Shown: positions 34,069 through 43,627 of the stretch, piece by piece
How the letters are laid out: each line of letters begins with the position of its first letter
Position numbering within the stretch: the first letter of the stretch is position 1
NCBI GenBank assembly: GCA_000171835.1
Contig: ABHC01000002.1
Coordinates: 186,001 to 250,000, forward strand
Direction: 5' to 3'
Length of the DNA stretch: 64,000 nt
Source: an alpha proteobacterium BAL199
Lineage (GTDB): Bacteria; Pseudomonadota; Alphaproteobacteria; Thalassobaculales; Thalassobaculaceae
Notes under the pieces: model-generated
The model's input: the letters and a program-made list of their open reading frames with translations, nothing else
Databases searched by the model: none
What the model was told of the DNA's origin: nothing
Translations under genes and position numbers: made by a program

Positions 34069-36299
34069 CTACGACATCTGTGGAAGATCCGCCGCCGATC
34101 CATGATACGTGGCTGGCCGACGCGCTGAGCCAGCGCTATCTCGCCTATGCGCTGTCGACGATTATGTCGCGGTCGCTGCCGGACGTCCGTGATGGCTTGA
34201 AGCCAGTGCATCGGCGGCTGCTGTTCGCCATGCGCCAGCTTCGGCTCGACCCCGGTTCCGGCTTCAAGAAGTCGGCGCGCGTGGTCGGCGACGTGATGGG
34301 CAAGTTCCACCCGCACGGCGACTCGTCGATCTACGACGCCCTGGTCCGGTTGGCGCAGGATTTTGCGGTTCGTTATCCGCTGGTCGACGGGCAGGGCAAT
34401 TTCGGCAACATCGATGGCGATAACGCTGCGGCGATGCGGTACACCGAGGCGCGCCTCACCGAGGTTGCGGCCTTGCTGCTCGATGGCATCGACGAGGACA
34501 CCGTCGATTTCCGCCAGACCTATGACGGGGAGGGCGAGGAGCCGGTGGTTCTGCCGTCGGCGTTTCCCAACCTATTGGCCAACGGTGCCCAAGGCATTGC
34601 GGTCGGCATGGCAACGTCGATCCCGCCGCACAACGTCGATGAGCTGTGCACCGCGTTGCAACACCTGATCAAGCATCCCGAGGCTCGCGACGAGACGCTG
34701 GTTGAGATGGTGCCGGGGCCAGACCTGCCAACCGGCGGGGTGCTGGTGGAGGCGCGCGAGTCGGTCCTGGAGGCATATCGCACCGGTCGGGGTAGCTTCC
34801 GGGTTCGGGCGAAGTGGGAGGTCGAGCCGCTTAAGAACGGCACTTGGCAGATCGTCGTCACCGAAATTCCCTATCAGGTCCAGAAATCGCGCCTGGTCGA
34901 GCGGATGGCCGAGCTGCTGCAAAACCGCAAGCTGACCCTGCTCGACGACATCCGCGACGAGTCGGCAATGGATATCCGGTTGGTCCTGGAGCCGAAGAGC
35001 CGGAACGTCGATCCGGACGTCCTGATGGAGAGCCTGTTCCGGCAGACCGATCTGGAGAGTCGGATCTCGCTCAACCTGAACGTCCTCGACAAGGACAATG
35101 TCCCGCGGGTGATGAGCCTGCGCGAGGCGCTGCAGGCGTTCCTCGACCATCGCCAGGACGTGCTGGTCCGGCGAACCAGGCACCGCCTGGAGAAGATCGC
35201 GCACCGGCTCGAGGTGTTGGGCGGCTATCTGATCGCTTATCTGAACCTCGACGAGATCATCCGCATCGTCCGCGAAGAGGACGAGCCGAAGGCCGTGATG
35301 ATGCGGACTTTCGAGCTGTCGGACGTGCAGGCCGAGGCAATCCTCAACATGCGGCTGCGGGCGCTTCGCCGCCTGGAGGAGATCGAAATCCGCAAGGAGT
35401 TCGAGAACCTTTCCGCTGAACGGGACGACCTGACGGCTCTGCTCAATGACGACGCCCGGCAGTGGCGGGCGGTCAGCGATCAGCTGGGCGAGATCCGCCG
35501 GGGGTTCGGCAAGACAACGGAGATCGGCCGGCGTCGAACGGTGATCGGATCGACCCCGAACCCGGTCGTAGTCCCAACCGAGGCCTTGGTCGAGCGCGAG
35601 CCGATCACCGTGATCTGCTCGGAGAAGGGCTGGATTCGAGCGCTCAAAGGCCATATCGGCCTCGACCAGGAGGTCAAATACAAAGAGGGAGACGGCGAGC
35701 GGTTCCGTCTGCACGCCGAGACCACCGACAAGATCCTGGTGTTTGCGACCGATGGGCGGTTCTACACCATCGGCGGCGACAAGCTGCCGTCCGGTCGAGG
35801 ACACGGCGAGCCGCTGCGGCTGATGATCGACCTAGCCAATGACGAGGACGTGGTGGCGATCCGGCCGTACCGAACCGGTGACCGGTTGCTGGTGGCCTCA
35901 AGCGAAGGCCGGGGCTTCGTGGTGCCGGTCGATGACGTCGTCGCCCAGACCCGCGCCGGCAAGCAGGTGTTGGTGGTCGACAGCGGTGCTCGGGCAAACA
36001 TCTGCGTTACGGTAGCCGGGGATACGGTCGCGGTTGTCGGCACCAACCGCAAGCTGCTGGTGTTCGATGCGGCCGACATTCCGGAGATGGTACGCGGCAA
36101 GGGTGTCATCCTGCAGAAGTACAAGCCGGGCGGTCACCTGGCGGATGCCGTGGTGTTCAAGGCGGAAGACGGATTGTCATGGGTTCTCCAAGGGGGGCGT
36201 CGGCGCACTGAGCCCGATCTTGGTGTGTGGCGCGGCAAGAGGGCTGGCGCCGGGAAGAATCCGCCGACCGGATTTCCGAGGCCGCCGCGGTTTACCTGA
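34065..36299 (+). CDS. parC: DNA topoisomerase IV subunit A
   Basis: A 744-residue type IIA topoisomerase subunit that unlinks replicated chromosomes with ParE. The start region [16 protein letters not shown] and [17 protein letters not shown] (quinolone-resistance-region equivalent) precede the catalytic Tyr126 in [11 protein letters not shown]. The C-terminal part is a short beta-pinwheel lacking a GyrA box, ending [13 protein letters not shown], as expected for ParC of this group. It overlaps recO and closes the rpoZ-to-parC block. Convergent with the methyltransferase gene, 14 bases apart. Confidence 0.95.
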   Translation: MTTTSVEDPPPIHDTWLADALSQRYLAYALSTIMSRSLPDVRDGLKPVHRRLLFAMRQLRLDPGSGFKKSARVVGDVMGKFHPHGDSSIYDALVRLAQDFAVRYPLVDGQGNFGNIDGDNAAAMRYTEARLTEVAALLLDGIDEDTVDFRQTYDGEGEEPVVLPSAFPNLLANGAQGIAVGMATSIPPHNVDELCTALQHLIKHPEARDETLVEMVPGPDLPTGGVLVEARESVLEAYRTGRGSFRVRAKWEVEPLKNGTWQIVVTEIPYQVQKSRLVERMAELLQNRKLTLLDDIRDESAMDIRLVLEPKSRNVDPDVLMESLFRQTDLESRISLNLNVLDKDNVPRVMSLREALQAFLDHRQDVLVRRTRHRLEKIAHRLEVLGGYLIAYLNLDEIIRIVREEDEPKAVMMRTFELSDVQAEAILNMRLRALRRLEEIEIRKEFENLSAERDDLTALLNDDARQWRAVSDQLGEIRRGFGKTTEIGRRRTVIGSTPNPVVVPTEALVEREPITVICSEKGWIRALKGHIGLDQEVKYKEGDGERFRLHAETTDKILVFATDGRFYTIGGDKLPSGRGHGEPLRLMIDLANDEDVVAIRPYRTGDRLLVASSEGRGFVVPVDDVVAQTRAGKQVLVVDSGARANICVTVAGDTVAVVGTNRKLLVFDAADIPEMVRGKGVILQKYKPGGHLADAVVFKAEDGLSWVLQGGRRRTEPDLGVWRGKRAGAGKNPPTGFPRPPRFT

Positions 36300-36313
36300 T
36301 CCGGTTGTCCGCC

Positions 36314-37324
36314 TTACACCTTGAGCCGCAGGACTTCCTCGACCTGTTCGGCAGACCCGGTCTTGAGAGGCACGCCGTCCGACCATTGTATCATTGAGGT
36401 CGCCCCCAGGGACCGGCGGAACACGGTCTCGTAGGCGGTCCGGAACGGATAGTCGTCCAGAGCCACCTCGCCGCTGTGATATGCCGTCAGCCGGTTCATG
36501 TGGTAGATCGACGCTACACCCAGCTTCTGCAGTGCGGCGCCGTAAAAGGCGAGGTTGTCGGCCTGCATGTGCTGGAACGAGAGGAAGTTGCAGCAGACGT
36601 CGATCGGGTAGGGGATCTCGGTAAGCCGCCAGGGCGGGACCACCGTAATGCGCGCCGTGTCCGGAATAGGCGCGTCGTCCCACGCCAGATGCACCTCGCC
36701 CGGGAACACACGTGAGAGATAACGGGCTGCGAGCAGTAGGTTGAACGGCAGGTCGCAGTAGGTGATGCGGGTCTCCGGCGCTAGTTTCAGCACGTCCCTG
36801 ACAAAGCGACCATGACCTCCGCCGATCTCCAGCACGGAAGTTGGCACCGTTCCGAACGCTGCCCGCATCGTGAACACGCGGGCAGCGACACGCAGGGTGT
36901 GCGCGCTCACCAGAATCTGTTGCCCATTGACCGTCAAGGTCAGCAGCAGTCCTCCGACCACATTGTCGGCGGTGATGATTGGCAGCCATCGCGAGGGGGG
37001 AACTCGCGCAGCGTTGAAAGACGACCATACGGCCTTGAAGTTGGCCGACAGCTTCTTCAGGTGCTCATCACGCTGCGCCGCCGTGGGTTCCGGCCTGCGC
37101 AGGATGACCCCTTCGGTCGACGGCATGGTGCCGAAGAAGTCGTTCTGAACTTCGAAACCAATGCCACCGAACACGTAGTCCGCGAACCGGTCGACGATCT
37201 CCGCCGTCAGCGCGAAGCGGCGCTTCTGACCGTCTTCCCGCGACGATCGCCAGCCAAGATCGGCATGCCGGTCGGCCGCTGCGCACAGGGCCGAGTAGCG
37301 TTCGATCAGGTACTCAGACTCCAT
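36314..37324 (-). CDS. Putative sugar O-methyltransferase
   Basis: A 336-residue SAM-dependent methyltransferase. Motif I is SVLEIGGGHGRFVRD (163-177), followed by YCDLPFNLLLAARYL and FLSFQHM. The large N-terminal part, with an FGGIGFEVQNDFFGT segment, resembles the 'putative sugar O-methyltransferase' family often found in surface-polysaccharide loci, where it caps or decorates glycans. No polysaccharide cluster is adjacent, though a glycosyltransferase-like gene lies 3.7 kb away. It is 62 bases downstream of the TRAP large permease on the same strand only in the sense of orientation; it is transcribed as the upstream neighbour of nothing, ending against parC. Confidence 0.72.
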   Translation of the reverse strand: MESEYLIERYSALCAAADRHADLGWRSSREDGQKRRFALTAEIVDRFADYVFGGIGFEVQNDFFGTMPSTEGVILRRPEPTAAQRDEHLKKLSANFKAVWSSFNAARVPPSRWLPIITADNVVGGLLLTLTVNGQQILVSAHTLRVAARVFTMRAAFGTVPTSVLEIGGGHGRFVRDVLKLAPETRITYCDLPFNLLLAARYLSRVFPGEVHLAWDDAPIPDTARITVVPPWRLTEIPYPIDVCCNFLSFQHMQADNLAFYGAALQKLGVASIYHMNRLTAYHSGEVALDDYPFRTAYETVFRRSLGATSMIQWSDGVPLKTGSAEQVEEVLRLKV

Positions 37325-37386
37325 GAACCGCGCCTGGCTGGTTGTTTAGGGCTGTGCCGCCGATCAGGGCGTTCGAATGCCCGCTC

Positions 37387-38967
37387 TCACCCGAACACGA
37401 TCTTGGGTAGCCATGTTGCCAACTGTGGGAACATGGCGAGCATGCCCAGTGCACCGATCTGGATCAGCACGAACGGGATGATGCCGCGGTAGATGTGCAT
37501 GGTCGTAACTTCCGGCGGCGCCACCCCACGCAGGTAGAACAGGGCGAATCCAAACGGCGGAGTCAGGAACGACGTCTGCAGATTCATGGCCATCAGCACG
37601 CCAAGCCAGACCGGCGACATCTCCGGGTCGAGCAGGAACAGCGCCGGCGCGACGATCGGAACCACCACAAACACGATCTCGATGAAGTCCAAGAAGAAGC
37701 CCAGGACGAACATCACCAGCATGACGACCAGGATCCCGCCCCAGACCCCGCCGGGCAGGGAATGAAGCATGTCCTTCACGTACTGGTCGCCGCCGAGACC
37801 CTTGAAAACGAGACCGAAAAGCGCGGCACCGATCAGGATCACGAAGACCATCGACGACACCTTGAGCGTCGCGCGGTTGACATCGACCAAGATGCCCTGC
37901 CGATAGGTGCGGGACAGGCAGACGATGATGCCCCAGATGAGTACCAAGCAGGCTCCGGCCGCCGCAACGACGGCTGCCATATCCGTGCCTGGGATCACGT
38001 CTCGATTGATCCGCAGGTCGAAGGTCGATGACAGGACGAGCATCAGAACCAGGGACAGTGCTGACAGGTAGATCGGCCAGCCATGGCTTTCATCTAGACG
38101 AATCCCGGCAAGCATCAAAGATCCGACGGCGCCGACCGCCGCGGCCTCCGTGGGGGTGGCGACGCCAGCCAGGATCGAGCCGAGCACGGCGACGATCAGG
38201 ACGATCGGCGGCACGAACGCGTGGAACACGTTGCCCCAGAACTTCGGGTCGTCGGCGTCCTCGGCGTCAACGATCGCCGGAGCCGCCTTCGGCCGTACGA
38301 TCGCCACGATCATCACGTAGAGGATATACATGCCGACGAGCATCAGGCCGGGCAACAGCGCCCCGGCGAACAGATCGCCGACCGACACGGGCTCGGGCGA
38401 CCAATTGCCAGCCTCGCGCTGTGCATCGGTGTAGGCGTTGGATATCTGGTCACCGAGCAGAACCAGCACGATCGACGGGGGAATGATCTGACCAAGCGTG
38501 CCGGAGGCGCAGATTACGCCGCAGGACAATTCAGTATTGTAGCCGCGCTTCAACATGGTCGGCAGCGACAGTAGGCCCATCGTCACCACCGTGGCACCGA
38601 CGATCCCAGTCGACGCCGCGAGCAGCGCACCCACGATGCAGACCGCAATCCCGAGTCCGCCGCGCAGCCTGCCGAACAGCTTGCCCATCGTTTCAAGCAG
38701 TTCTTCGGCAACTTTGGAGCGTTCGAGCATGACGCCCATGAAGACGAACAGCGGTACCGCCAGCAGCACGTCGTTGGTCATGGTGCCGAAGATGCGCTGC
38801 GGGATGAAGAAGAAGAACGATGGGTCGAAATGGCCGAGGCCAAGCGCCAGCAGGCCGAACAGCAGTGCGCTGCCACCGAGCGACAGGGCTACCGGAAAGC
38901 CGCACAGCAGGACGCCGCACGCGCAGATGAACATGATGATCGAGAGGAGGGCCGCTTCATTATCCAT
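37387..38967 (-). CDS. dctM: TRAP transporter large permease (DctM family)
   Basis: A 526-residue membrane protein with about 13-14 hydrophobic segments, longer than the 430-residue standard DctM, as in the large-subunit branch linked to TakP-like receptors. Family blocks include LLAVPLFVFMGVMLERS, GATVVTMGLLSLPTMLKRGYN split over the helical hairpin region, and SGTLGQIIPPSIVLVLLG. An extra polar loop (about 200-300) explains the length. It forms the Na+-driven ion-coupling subunit. ATG 38967 overlaps the end of dctQ by eight bases; a GTG three codons upstream is possible. Confidence 0.9.
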   Translation of the reverse strand: MDNEAALLSIIMFICACGVLLCGFPVALSLGGSALLFGLLALGLGHFDPSFFFFIPQRIFGTMTNDVLLAVPLFVFMGVMLERSKVAEELLETMGKLFGRLRGGLGIAVCIVGALLAASTGIVGATVVTMGLLSLPTMLKRGYNTELSCGVICASGTLGQIIPPSIVLVLLGDQISNAYTDAQREAGNWSPEPVSVGDLFAGALLPGLMLVGMYILYVMIVAIVRPKAAPAIVDAEDADDPKFWGNVFHAFVPPIVLIVAVLGSILAGVATPTEAAAVGAVGSLMLAGIRLDESHGWPIYLSALSLVLMLVLSSTFDLRINRDVIPGTDMAAVVAAAGACLVLIWGIIVCLSRTYRQGILVDVNRATLKVSSMVFVILIGAALFGLVFKGLGGDQYVKDMLHSLPGGVWGGILVVMLVMFVLGFFLDFIEIVFVVVPIVAPALFLLDPEMSPVWLGVLMAMNLQTSFLTPPFGFALFYLRGVAPPEVTTMHIYRGIIPFVLIQIGALGMLAMFPQLATWLPKIVFG

Positions 38968-39508
38968 GGGGCACACTCCGGTCGTCGTGACGCGCCAACG
39001 GCGCTCCGCCCATCACGGTTATCAGGCTGCGGATGAGCAGAGATATGCCCTGCAGTCCCATCAGAACGCAGAACACCAGGATGATCGATTTCAGCAGGTA
39101 TATGCCTGGAATGCCGCTGGTTTCTACCGAGCCTTCCATGCTCGCCCAAGCCTGGAGGACATAGGGGTAGGACGCGATGAAGATCAAGGTGATGACCGGG
39201 AACAGCAGCAGCAGCGAGCCGAACAGGTCGACCAGTGCTTTGGTACGCTCCTTCGCATCACGATAGAAAATATCGACGCGGACGTGTCCATCGTACAACA
39301 GAGTGTAGCCGGCCCCGATCATGAAGAGGATGCCATGCATGTAGGTGACCGACTCCTGCATCATGATGGAGCCGATACCGAAGACATACCGCATGACCAC
39401 GACGATGAACTGGACGATGACCATCGTGATCGCGATCCAGGCGGTCGCGCGTCCAATGCAATCGTTCATCCGGTCCACTGCTGCGGCGACTTTGCCGAGT
39501 TCGTGCAC
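38960..39508 (-). CDS. dctQ: TRAP transporter small permease (DctQ family)
   Basis: A 182-residue membrane protein with four hydrophobic segments (about 22-42, 52-72, 95-117 and 138-160), the standard DctQ topology. The start MHELGKVAAAVDRMNDCIGRA and the HGILFMIGAGYTLLYDGHVR block with RVDIFY are typical of the family. GTG 39508 was selected because AAGGGG lies upstream. It lies 175 bases downstream of the receptor gene dctP, across a strong hairpin, and overlaps dctM. Confidence 0.9.
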   Translation of the reverse strand: MHELGKVAAAVDRMNDCIGRATAWIAITMVIVQFIVVVMRYVFGIGSIMMQESVTYMHGILFMIGAGYTLLYDGHVRVDIFYRDAKERTKALVDLFGSLLLLFPVITLIFIASYPYVLQAWASMEGSVETSGIPGIYLLKSIILVFCVLMGLQGISLLIRSLITVMGGAPLARHDDRSVPHG

Positions 39509-39615
39509 GAGACACCCCTTTCACGACTACTGACCGACCCTGCAAATCGGATTCTTGCCGCGCCTTATATCTTAAACAGGTTTATGCGGCGCATTCTTTC
39601 CATCAGCCAGAATGA

Positions 39616-39647
39616 CGGGACCCCGCGGCTGACGTCGCGGGGCCCCG
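39616..39647 (-). terminator. Strong GC hairpin between dctP and dctQ
   Basis: Two 12-base arms (CGGGACCCCGCG and CGCGGGGCCCCG) pair with one mismatch around an 8-base loop. For the minus-strand TRAP operon no T-run follows, so it is more likely a partial terminator or 3' stabiliser that lets the receptor mRNA accumulate above the permease mRNA. A TTTT lies on the other (plus-strand) side. Confidence 0.6.
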
Positions 39648-39683
39648 ATTTTGGTGTGCAGGGCGCTCGGCGCCCTGTTGGCC

Positions 39684-40772
39684 TCAGCCGTACTTGAAGT
39701 TCAGACGGCGTGCAGCGAAGTAGGACTCTTCCGCCAGCTTCGACCAGCCGATCGAGTTCTTCCGGCTCGCCAGGAAGCTCTCATAGACTTCCTTGGTCGC
39801 GGCATCGCCGGCACCGGTCTCGGCCATGACTTCGCCGGAGGCTTCGCCGAGCGCCTTCAGGACGTCGTCGGAGAACTTCTTGAGCTTTACACCGTGCTTG
39901 GTGAGCAGCGTCTGAAGTGCATCGCCGTTCTTGGCGTTGAACTCGGCGAGCGACCGATTGGCTTCGGCCATGCAGGCGGTCTGCACGATCGTCTTCTGGG
40001 TTGCCGTGAAGCTATCCCACACGTCGGTGTTGATGCCCAGGCTGTTCGACGTGCCCGGCTCGTGGAAGCCCGGGTAGTAGTAGAACTTCGCGACCTTGTA
40101 GAAGCCGAACGCCAGATCGTTCCACGGTCCAACCCACTCGGTGCCGTCGATGGCGCCGGACTGCAGCGCCGGAAAGATCTCGCCGCCCGGAAGGTTGACG
40201 ATGGCAACGCCGAGGCGTCGCATCACTTCGCCGCCGAGGCCCGGCATACGGAACTTGAGGCCTTTGAGGTCCTCAATGTTGTTGATTTCCTTGTTGAACC
40301 AGCCACCCATCTGGACGCCGGTATTCCCGGACAGGAACGCCTTGATCTTGAACGGCGCGGCAACCTTGTCCCAGACTTCCTGACCGCCGCCCCAGTAGAT
40401 CCAGGCATGCAGTTCGTCGGCGGTCATGCCGTACGGCACCGCGGCGAAGAAGTTGAAGGCCTTGCTCTTGCCCTGCCAGTAGTACTCGGCACCGTGATAC
40501 ATGTCGGCGGTACCGCTCGACACAGCGTCGAAGCTCTGGAACGGCGGAACCAACTCGCCGGCTGCGAACAGCTTGATGGTCAGCTGACCGTCGGTCATCG
40601 CCGTAATGTTGTCGGCCAGGCGCTGGGCGGCGGTGCCCAGACCCGGGAAATTCTTAGGCCAGGTAGTGACGAGCTTCAGCTCGCGCTTGCCCTGCGCGAT
40701 TGCCGGCGTGGCAAGCGAAGCAGCGGCGAGGCCGGCCACGCTTGCTCCGGCAAGAAATGAACGACGCTTCAT
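39684..40772 (-). CDS. dctP: TRAP transporter substrate-binding protein (TakP-like DctP)
   Basis: A 362-residue periplasmic receptor. The N-terminus MKRRSFLAGASVAGLAAASL ends in a likely cleavage after AIA (24-26) and carries a twin-arginine motif, frequent in TRAP receptors. The mature protein has MYHGAEYYWQGKS, GVQMGGWFNKEIN, KFRMPGLGGEV, and GAIDGTEWVGPWNDL, which match the TakP/2-oxo-acid branch (Rhodobacter TakP, Thermus TTHA0766) rather than the C4-dicarboxylate DctP branch. A monocarboxylate such as a 2-oxo acid or lactate is the best-supported ligand class, but the exact one is inference. Confidence 0.88.
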   Translation of the reverse strand: MKRRSFLAGASVAGLAAASLATPAIAQGKRELKLVTTWPKNFPGLGTAAQRLADNITAMTDGQLTIKLFAAGELVPPFQSFDAVSSGTADMYHGAEYYWQGKSKAFNFFAAVPYGMTADELHAWIYWGGGQEVWDKVAAPFKIKAFLSGNTGVQMGGWFNKEINNIEDLKGLKFRMPGLGGEVMRRLGVAIVNLPGGEIFPALQSGAIDGTEWVGPWNDLAFGFYKVAKFYYYPGFHEPGTSNSLGINTDVWDSFTATQKTIVQTACMAEANRSLAEFNAKNGDALQTLLTKHGVKLKKFSDDVLKALGEASGEVMAETGAGDAATKEVYESFLASRKNSIGWSKLAEESYFAARRLNFKYG

Positions 40773-40886
40773 GGTGTTCTCCCATCCGTGTTGCCGTCCG
40801 GCGCATTAGCGCTCGGATTGTCCCCCATTCTGCCATCCGATCAGCGACCGAGCGGCGCGTGGCCCTGAACCACGCAGGTTGCGCGG

Positions 40887-40914
40887 ATTATAGTGAAGGG
40901 GCTTCGCGGTGCAA
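40887..40914 (-). promoter_or_regulatory. Candidate sigma70-type promoter of the TRAP operon
   Basis: Read on the minus strand, TTGCAC (40914-40909) and a perfect TATAAT (40892-40887) are separated by 16 bases. The predicted transcript start lies about 105 bases upstream of the dctP ATG. No dedicated two-component or LysR regulator gene is adjacent. Confidence 0.55.
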
Positions 40915-41021
40915 CAAGCGACCGGCGGTCCGTCCACGGTCGGGTAGGAGTGTTGATGTTGAACCGATGTCAGCGCTCCTACACTGTGCGCCTCGCCAAA
41001 CAACCCTGACTAGGTCGCGTC

Positions 41022-41894
41022 ATGCGGATTGATCTGTGCTGCATCGGAAGCCGCTTCAACATGTATCGCAACGCGATTGCGCTGCTCTACCATGCGCTTG
41101 TCGACGCCGGGCATGACGTCACCGTGTCGCAGAACCAGATCGGCAACGCCGCGCTGACGATCATCGTGCCGCCGATGGCGTTCCGGGTCCCGGCCCTGGT
41201 CGAGGAACTACGTCGCCGCCAGCAACCCTATGCCGTCCTAGGGATTGAGACATTCGACGGGTTCTCCCATGCACAGTCGCCGGATGCGTCAGACGAGCTC
41301 GACTCGTTTCGGGCCTTCTTCGAATCGGCGAGCGCCGTGCTGTGCCTCTTCAAGCAGGATGTCGAGCGCTATCGGACGGTTACGCCGCGACCGCTCTGGC
41401 TGCGGTACGGCGTTCATCCCGCCTTGGAGGAGATCGCGAATCTGCCGAACCGGCCGGTCGACGTTTTCTTCTTCGGTGATGTCGAGCCCTACCCGGAGCG
41501 TAGGCGTATCCTCCAGGAGTTGCGTTCCGCAGGTTTGGTAATCGACGTGCTGGAAGGCTCATCACAGGCACCCCATGAGCTGATCCGCAACGCGCGAATC
41601 GCACGAGCCAAGATCAATCTGAATCTGGCGCATGCCGATCACGTGAGTCCGCAGCGTGTCGTCTATCTCGCCAACAATCGGCTGTGCTGTGTCTCGAACA
41701 CCGTTCCAGACTCGGATGGGTACCTCGCGGCGGCGTATCCGGTCCTCGACACCGACAATCTGGTCGATGCCTGCCGAGCGATCGCAGCCGATGGAAGTTG
41801 GCGGCGGCTTGGTGCCGAGGCGCATGAGCGTGTTCGCAGCTGGACGATGGTCGAGACAGTATCGGCCGCGGTTGACCGGGCGCTGGCGCTGTAG
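41022..41894 (+). CDS. Glycosyltransferase-like protein
   Basis: A 290-residue soluble protein resembling the C-terminal Rossmann half of GT4/CgeB-like glycosyltransferases. Visible are CLFKQDVERYR, PLWLRYGVHPALEEI, VDVFFFGDVEPYPERRRIL, an IARAKINLNLAH segment with HADHVSPQRVVYLANNRLCCVSN, and ending GAEAHERVRSWT. The arrangement of a hexose-like 'FFGD...R' strand, 'INLN' and 'R...L.....V' helices is that of CgeB-type proteins where a nucleotide-sugar would bind, but no donor-specific residues can be confirmed. No transmembrane part. It stands alone, 249 bases after divergent dctP and converging on bpt. Confidence 0.6.
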   Translation: MRIDLCCIGSRFNMYRNAIALLYHALVDAGHDVTVSQNQIGNAALTIIVPPMAFRVPALVEELRRRQQPYAVLGIETFDGFSHAQSPDASDELDSFRAFFESASAVLCLFKQDVERYRTVTPRPLWLRYGVHPALEEIANLPNRPVDVFFFGDVEPYPERRRILQELRSAGLVIDVLEGSSQAPHELIRNARIARAKINLNLAHADHVSPQRVVYLANNRLCCVSNTVPDSDGYLAAAYPVLDTDNLVDACRAIAADGSWRRLGAEAHERVRSWTMVETVSAAVDRALAL

Positions 41895-41901
41895 TCCACC
41901 G

Positions 41902-42633
41902 TCAGGGGGTGGTGGCAATCAACTCCACCCAGCCGTCGCCAGACAGGCTTTCAACCGGCTGGTAGCTGGTTTTGTAGGCCATCTTGCGGCTGCCGCTAAC
42001 CCAGTAGCCTAGATACACGTATGGCAGTCCCTGCGCCGCCGTGTGGCGTACCAGGTCGAGAATCATGAAGCGGCCGAGCGCGCGCTTGTCGGCACCGGGC
42101 TCGAAGAAGCTGTAGACAGCGGACAGCCCATCATCCTGACGGTCGATCAGCACGGCGGCCCACAGATTGTCCCGGGCGTCACGGTACTCCAGCAACGCGG
42201 TCTCGATTGGCGACCGTTCGACCATGGCGGCGTAGTCCGGATAGTCCATGAGCGCCATCTCGCCATCGCCATGGCGGCCGACCTGGTAGCGTTCAAACAA
42301 CTCGAACTGCTCGCGGGTCGCTTCGTTCGGAACGACCTCGCAGGTAAGATCGGCGTTCGCCTTGAGCACCCGACGGTGTCCGCGGGTCCAGCGAAAGTCG
42401 GCGGTTCGCAGCCGGACCGGAACGCACGCTGAACAACTGGCGCAGGCTGGGCGGTACGCGAGGTGCTGGGTGCGCCGAAACCCGGCTTTCGCCAATTGAT
42501 CATGAGCGTGGCGCCCTCGGCGCGTCGACAGATCGCACACCAATCGGCGCTCCTGCAGACCCGGCAGATACGGGCACGGCATCGGCAAGGTGTGGAAGAA
42601 CGTCAGCGGTGGGGCGAGAGTGGCATCAAGCAT
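41902..42633 (-). CDS. bpt: Aspartate/glutamate leucyltransferase
   Basis: A 243-residue aminoacyl-tRNA-protein transferase of the bacterial Bpt (Ate1-like) branch. It attaches Leu from Leu-tRNA to N-terminal Asp or Glu, creating an N-degron for ClpS/ClpAP. Family blocks: CPYLPGLQERRLVCDL, the zinc/heme-like cysteine set YRPACASCSACVPVRL, FELFERYQVGRHGDGEM, and LGYWVSGSRKMAYKTSYQP. ATG 42633 starts 13 bases after the alpha-E gene stop, so it may be co-transcribed with the alpha-E/ATP-grasp pair. Confidence 0.93.
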   Translation of the reverse strand: MLDATLAPPLTFFHTLPMPCPYLPGLQERRLVCDLSTRRGRHAHDQLAKAGFRRTQHLAYRPACASCSACVPVRLRTADFRWTRGHRRVLKANADLTCEVVPNEATREQFELFERYQVGRHGDGEMALMDYPDYAAMVERSPIETALLEYRDARDNLWAAVLIDRQDDGLSAVYSFFEPGADKRALGRFMILDLVRHTAAQGLPYVYLGYWVSGSRKMAYKTSYQPVESLSGDGWVELIATTP

Positions 42634-42646
42634 GTTTGCCGGCGCC

Positions 42647-43627
42647 TCAAGCTGCGTCCGAGTCAGGGACGACGCCGCAGAACTCCTGCCGCACCGCCGC
42701 CGTGATCGCGATGAGTTGCCGCTGCAGATAGTCGGAGAACTCGTGAAGGCCGAACTGTACGACGCTGTCCTGGTTGTGCCCGGCCAAGGCCGCGCGGGCT
42801 TCGTCCAGCAGTTCCATCGAGATGTTACCGGCTCGCAGACCGAACCCGGTCTTCAAATGATGAAGATGGCCGTCAATCTCCGACAGGCAGAGGGCGATGG
42901 ACCGTGGGAAGCTCATGTTGAACAGAAGGAAGGTCGCCACCTGCTTTGGGGACATACCGCGCGGATGCACGCGCCGGAATGCGTGATAACCGGCAACCGA
43001 CCGCAGCAGCGCGTTCCATTGGCTGACATCGACCGGGCTGCCGACGCGTTGGTCGGCAGGCAGCAGCAGATGATACTTGATGTCGAGCAGCCGGGTGGTC
43101 TGATCGGCCCGCTCCACCTGCCGGCCAATCAGATAGAAGAACCAGGATTGGTCCCGAAAGAACGTGCCTTCGGTGATGCCGGTGTGGGTCTGGCATTCTT
43201 CCTTGATGAAGGCGCACACCCGCGACAGTTCGCTTGGCTTAAGGTCGTCGGGTGTCAGGGCGTTCGTCAGATTGTTGAAGACGTTGAGGTGGCTCCACAT
43301 CTCCGTCGAGATCATCGGGCGGAGCGACCGGGCGTTCTCCTTGGCGGACCGGATGGCCGAGATGATCGACGTCGGATTATCACGATCCAGCGCGTAAAAG
43401 TGGACGACGTTGGCGTAGGACGCAACGTCATAGGCTTTGTTGAACCGCTCCTCGTCGGCGTTGAGCTGGACGATCGATCGCCAGTTCTGGCTGCCGCGCG
43501 AGTCTCGGGAGAAGTGAAGGTTGACATCGAGAATGCGTGCCAGGCTTTCCGCGCGCTCCATATAGCGTCCAAGCCAGAAAGCGCAGTCGGCGTACCGGGC
43601 GAGCAGGAATTTGGTTCCGATCGTCAT
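42647..43627 (-). CDS. Alpha-E domain protein
   Basis: A 326-residue, almost fully helical protein of the alpha-E (DUF403) family. The start LLARYADCAFWLGRYMERAES, the central TEGTFFRDQSWFFYLIGRQVERADQTTRLLDIKYH and the later NMSFPRSIALCL block define the family. It always occurs beside a circularly permuted ATP-grasp protein, usually with a transglutaminase-like gene and a proteasome-type protease in a proposed peptide-modification system whose product is unknown. Here its ATG overlaps the ATP-grasp stop (ATGA), but the other partners are absent. Confidence 0.92.
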   Translation of the reverse strand: MTIGTKFLLARYADCAFWLGRYMERAESLARILDVNLHFSRDSRGSQNWRSIVQLNADEERFNKAYDVASYANVVHFYALDRDNPTSIISAIRSAKENARSLRPMISTEMWSHLNVFNNLTNALTPDDLKPSELSRVCAFIKEECQTHTGITEGTFFRDQSWFFYLIGRQVERADQTTRLLDIKYHLLLPADQRVGSPVDVSQWNALLRSVAGYHAFRRVHPRGMSPKQVATFLLFNMSFPRSIALCLSEIDGHLHHLKTGFGLRAGNISMELLDEARAALAGHNQDSVVQFGLHEFSDYLQRQLIAITAAVRQEFCGVVPDSDAA

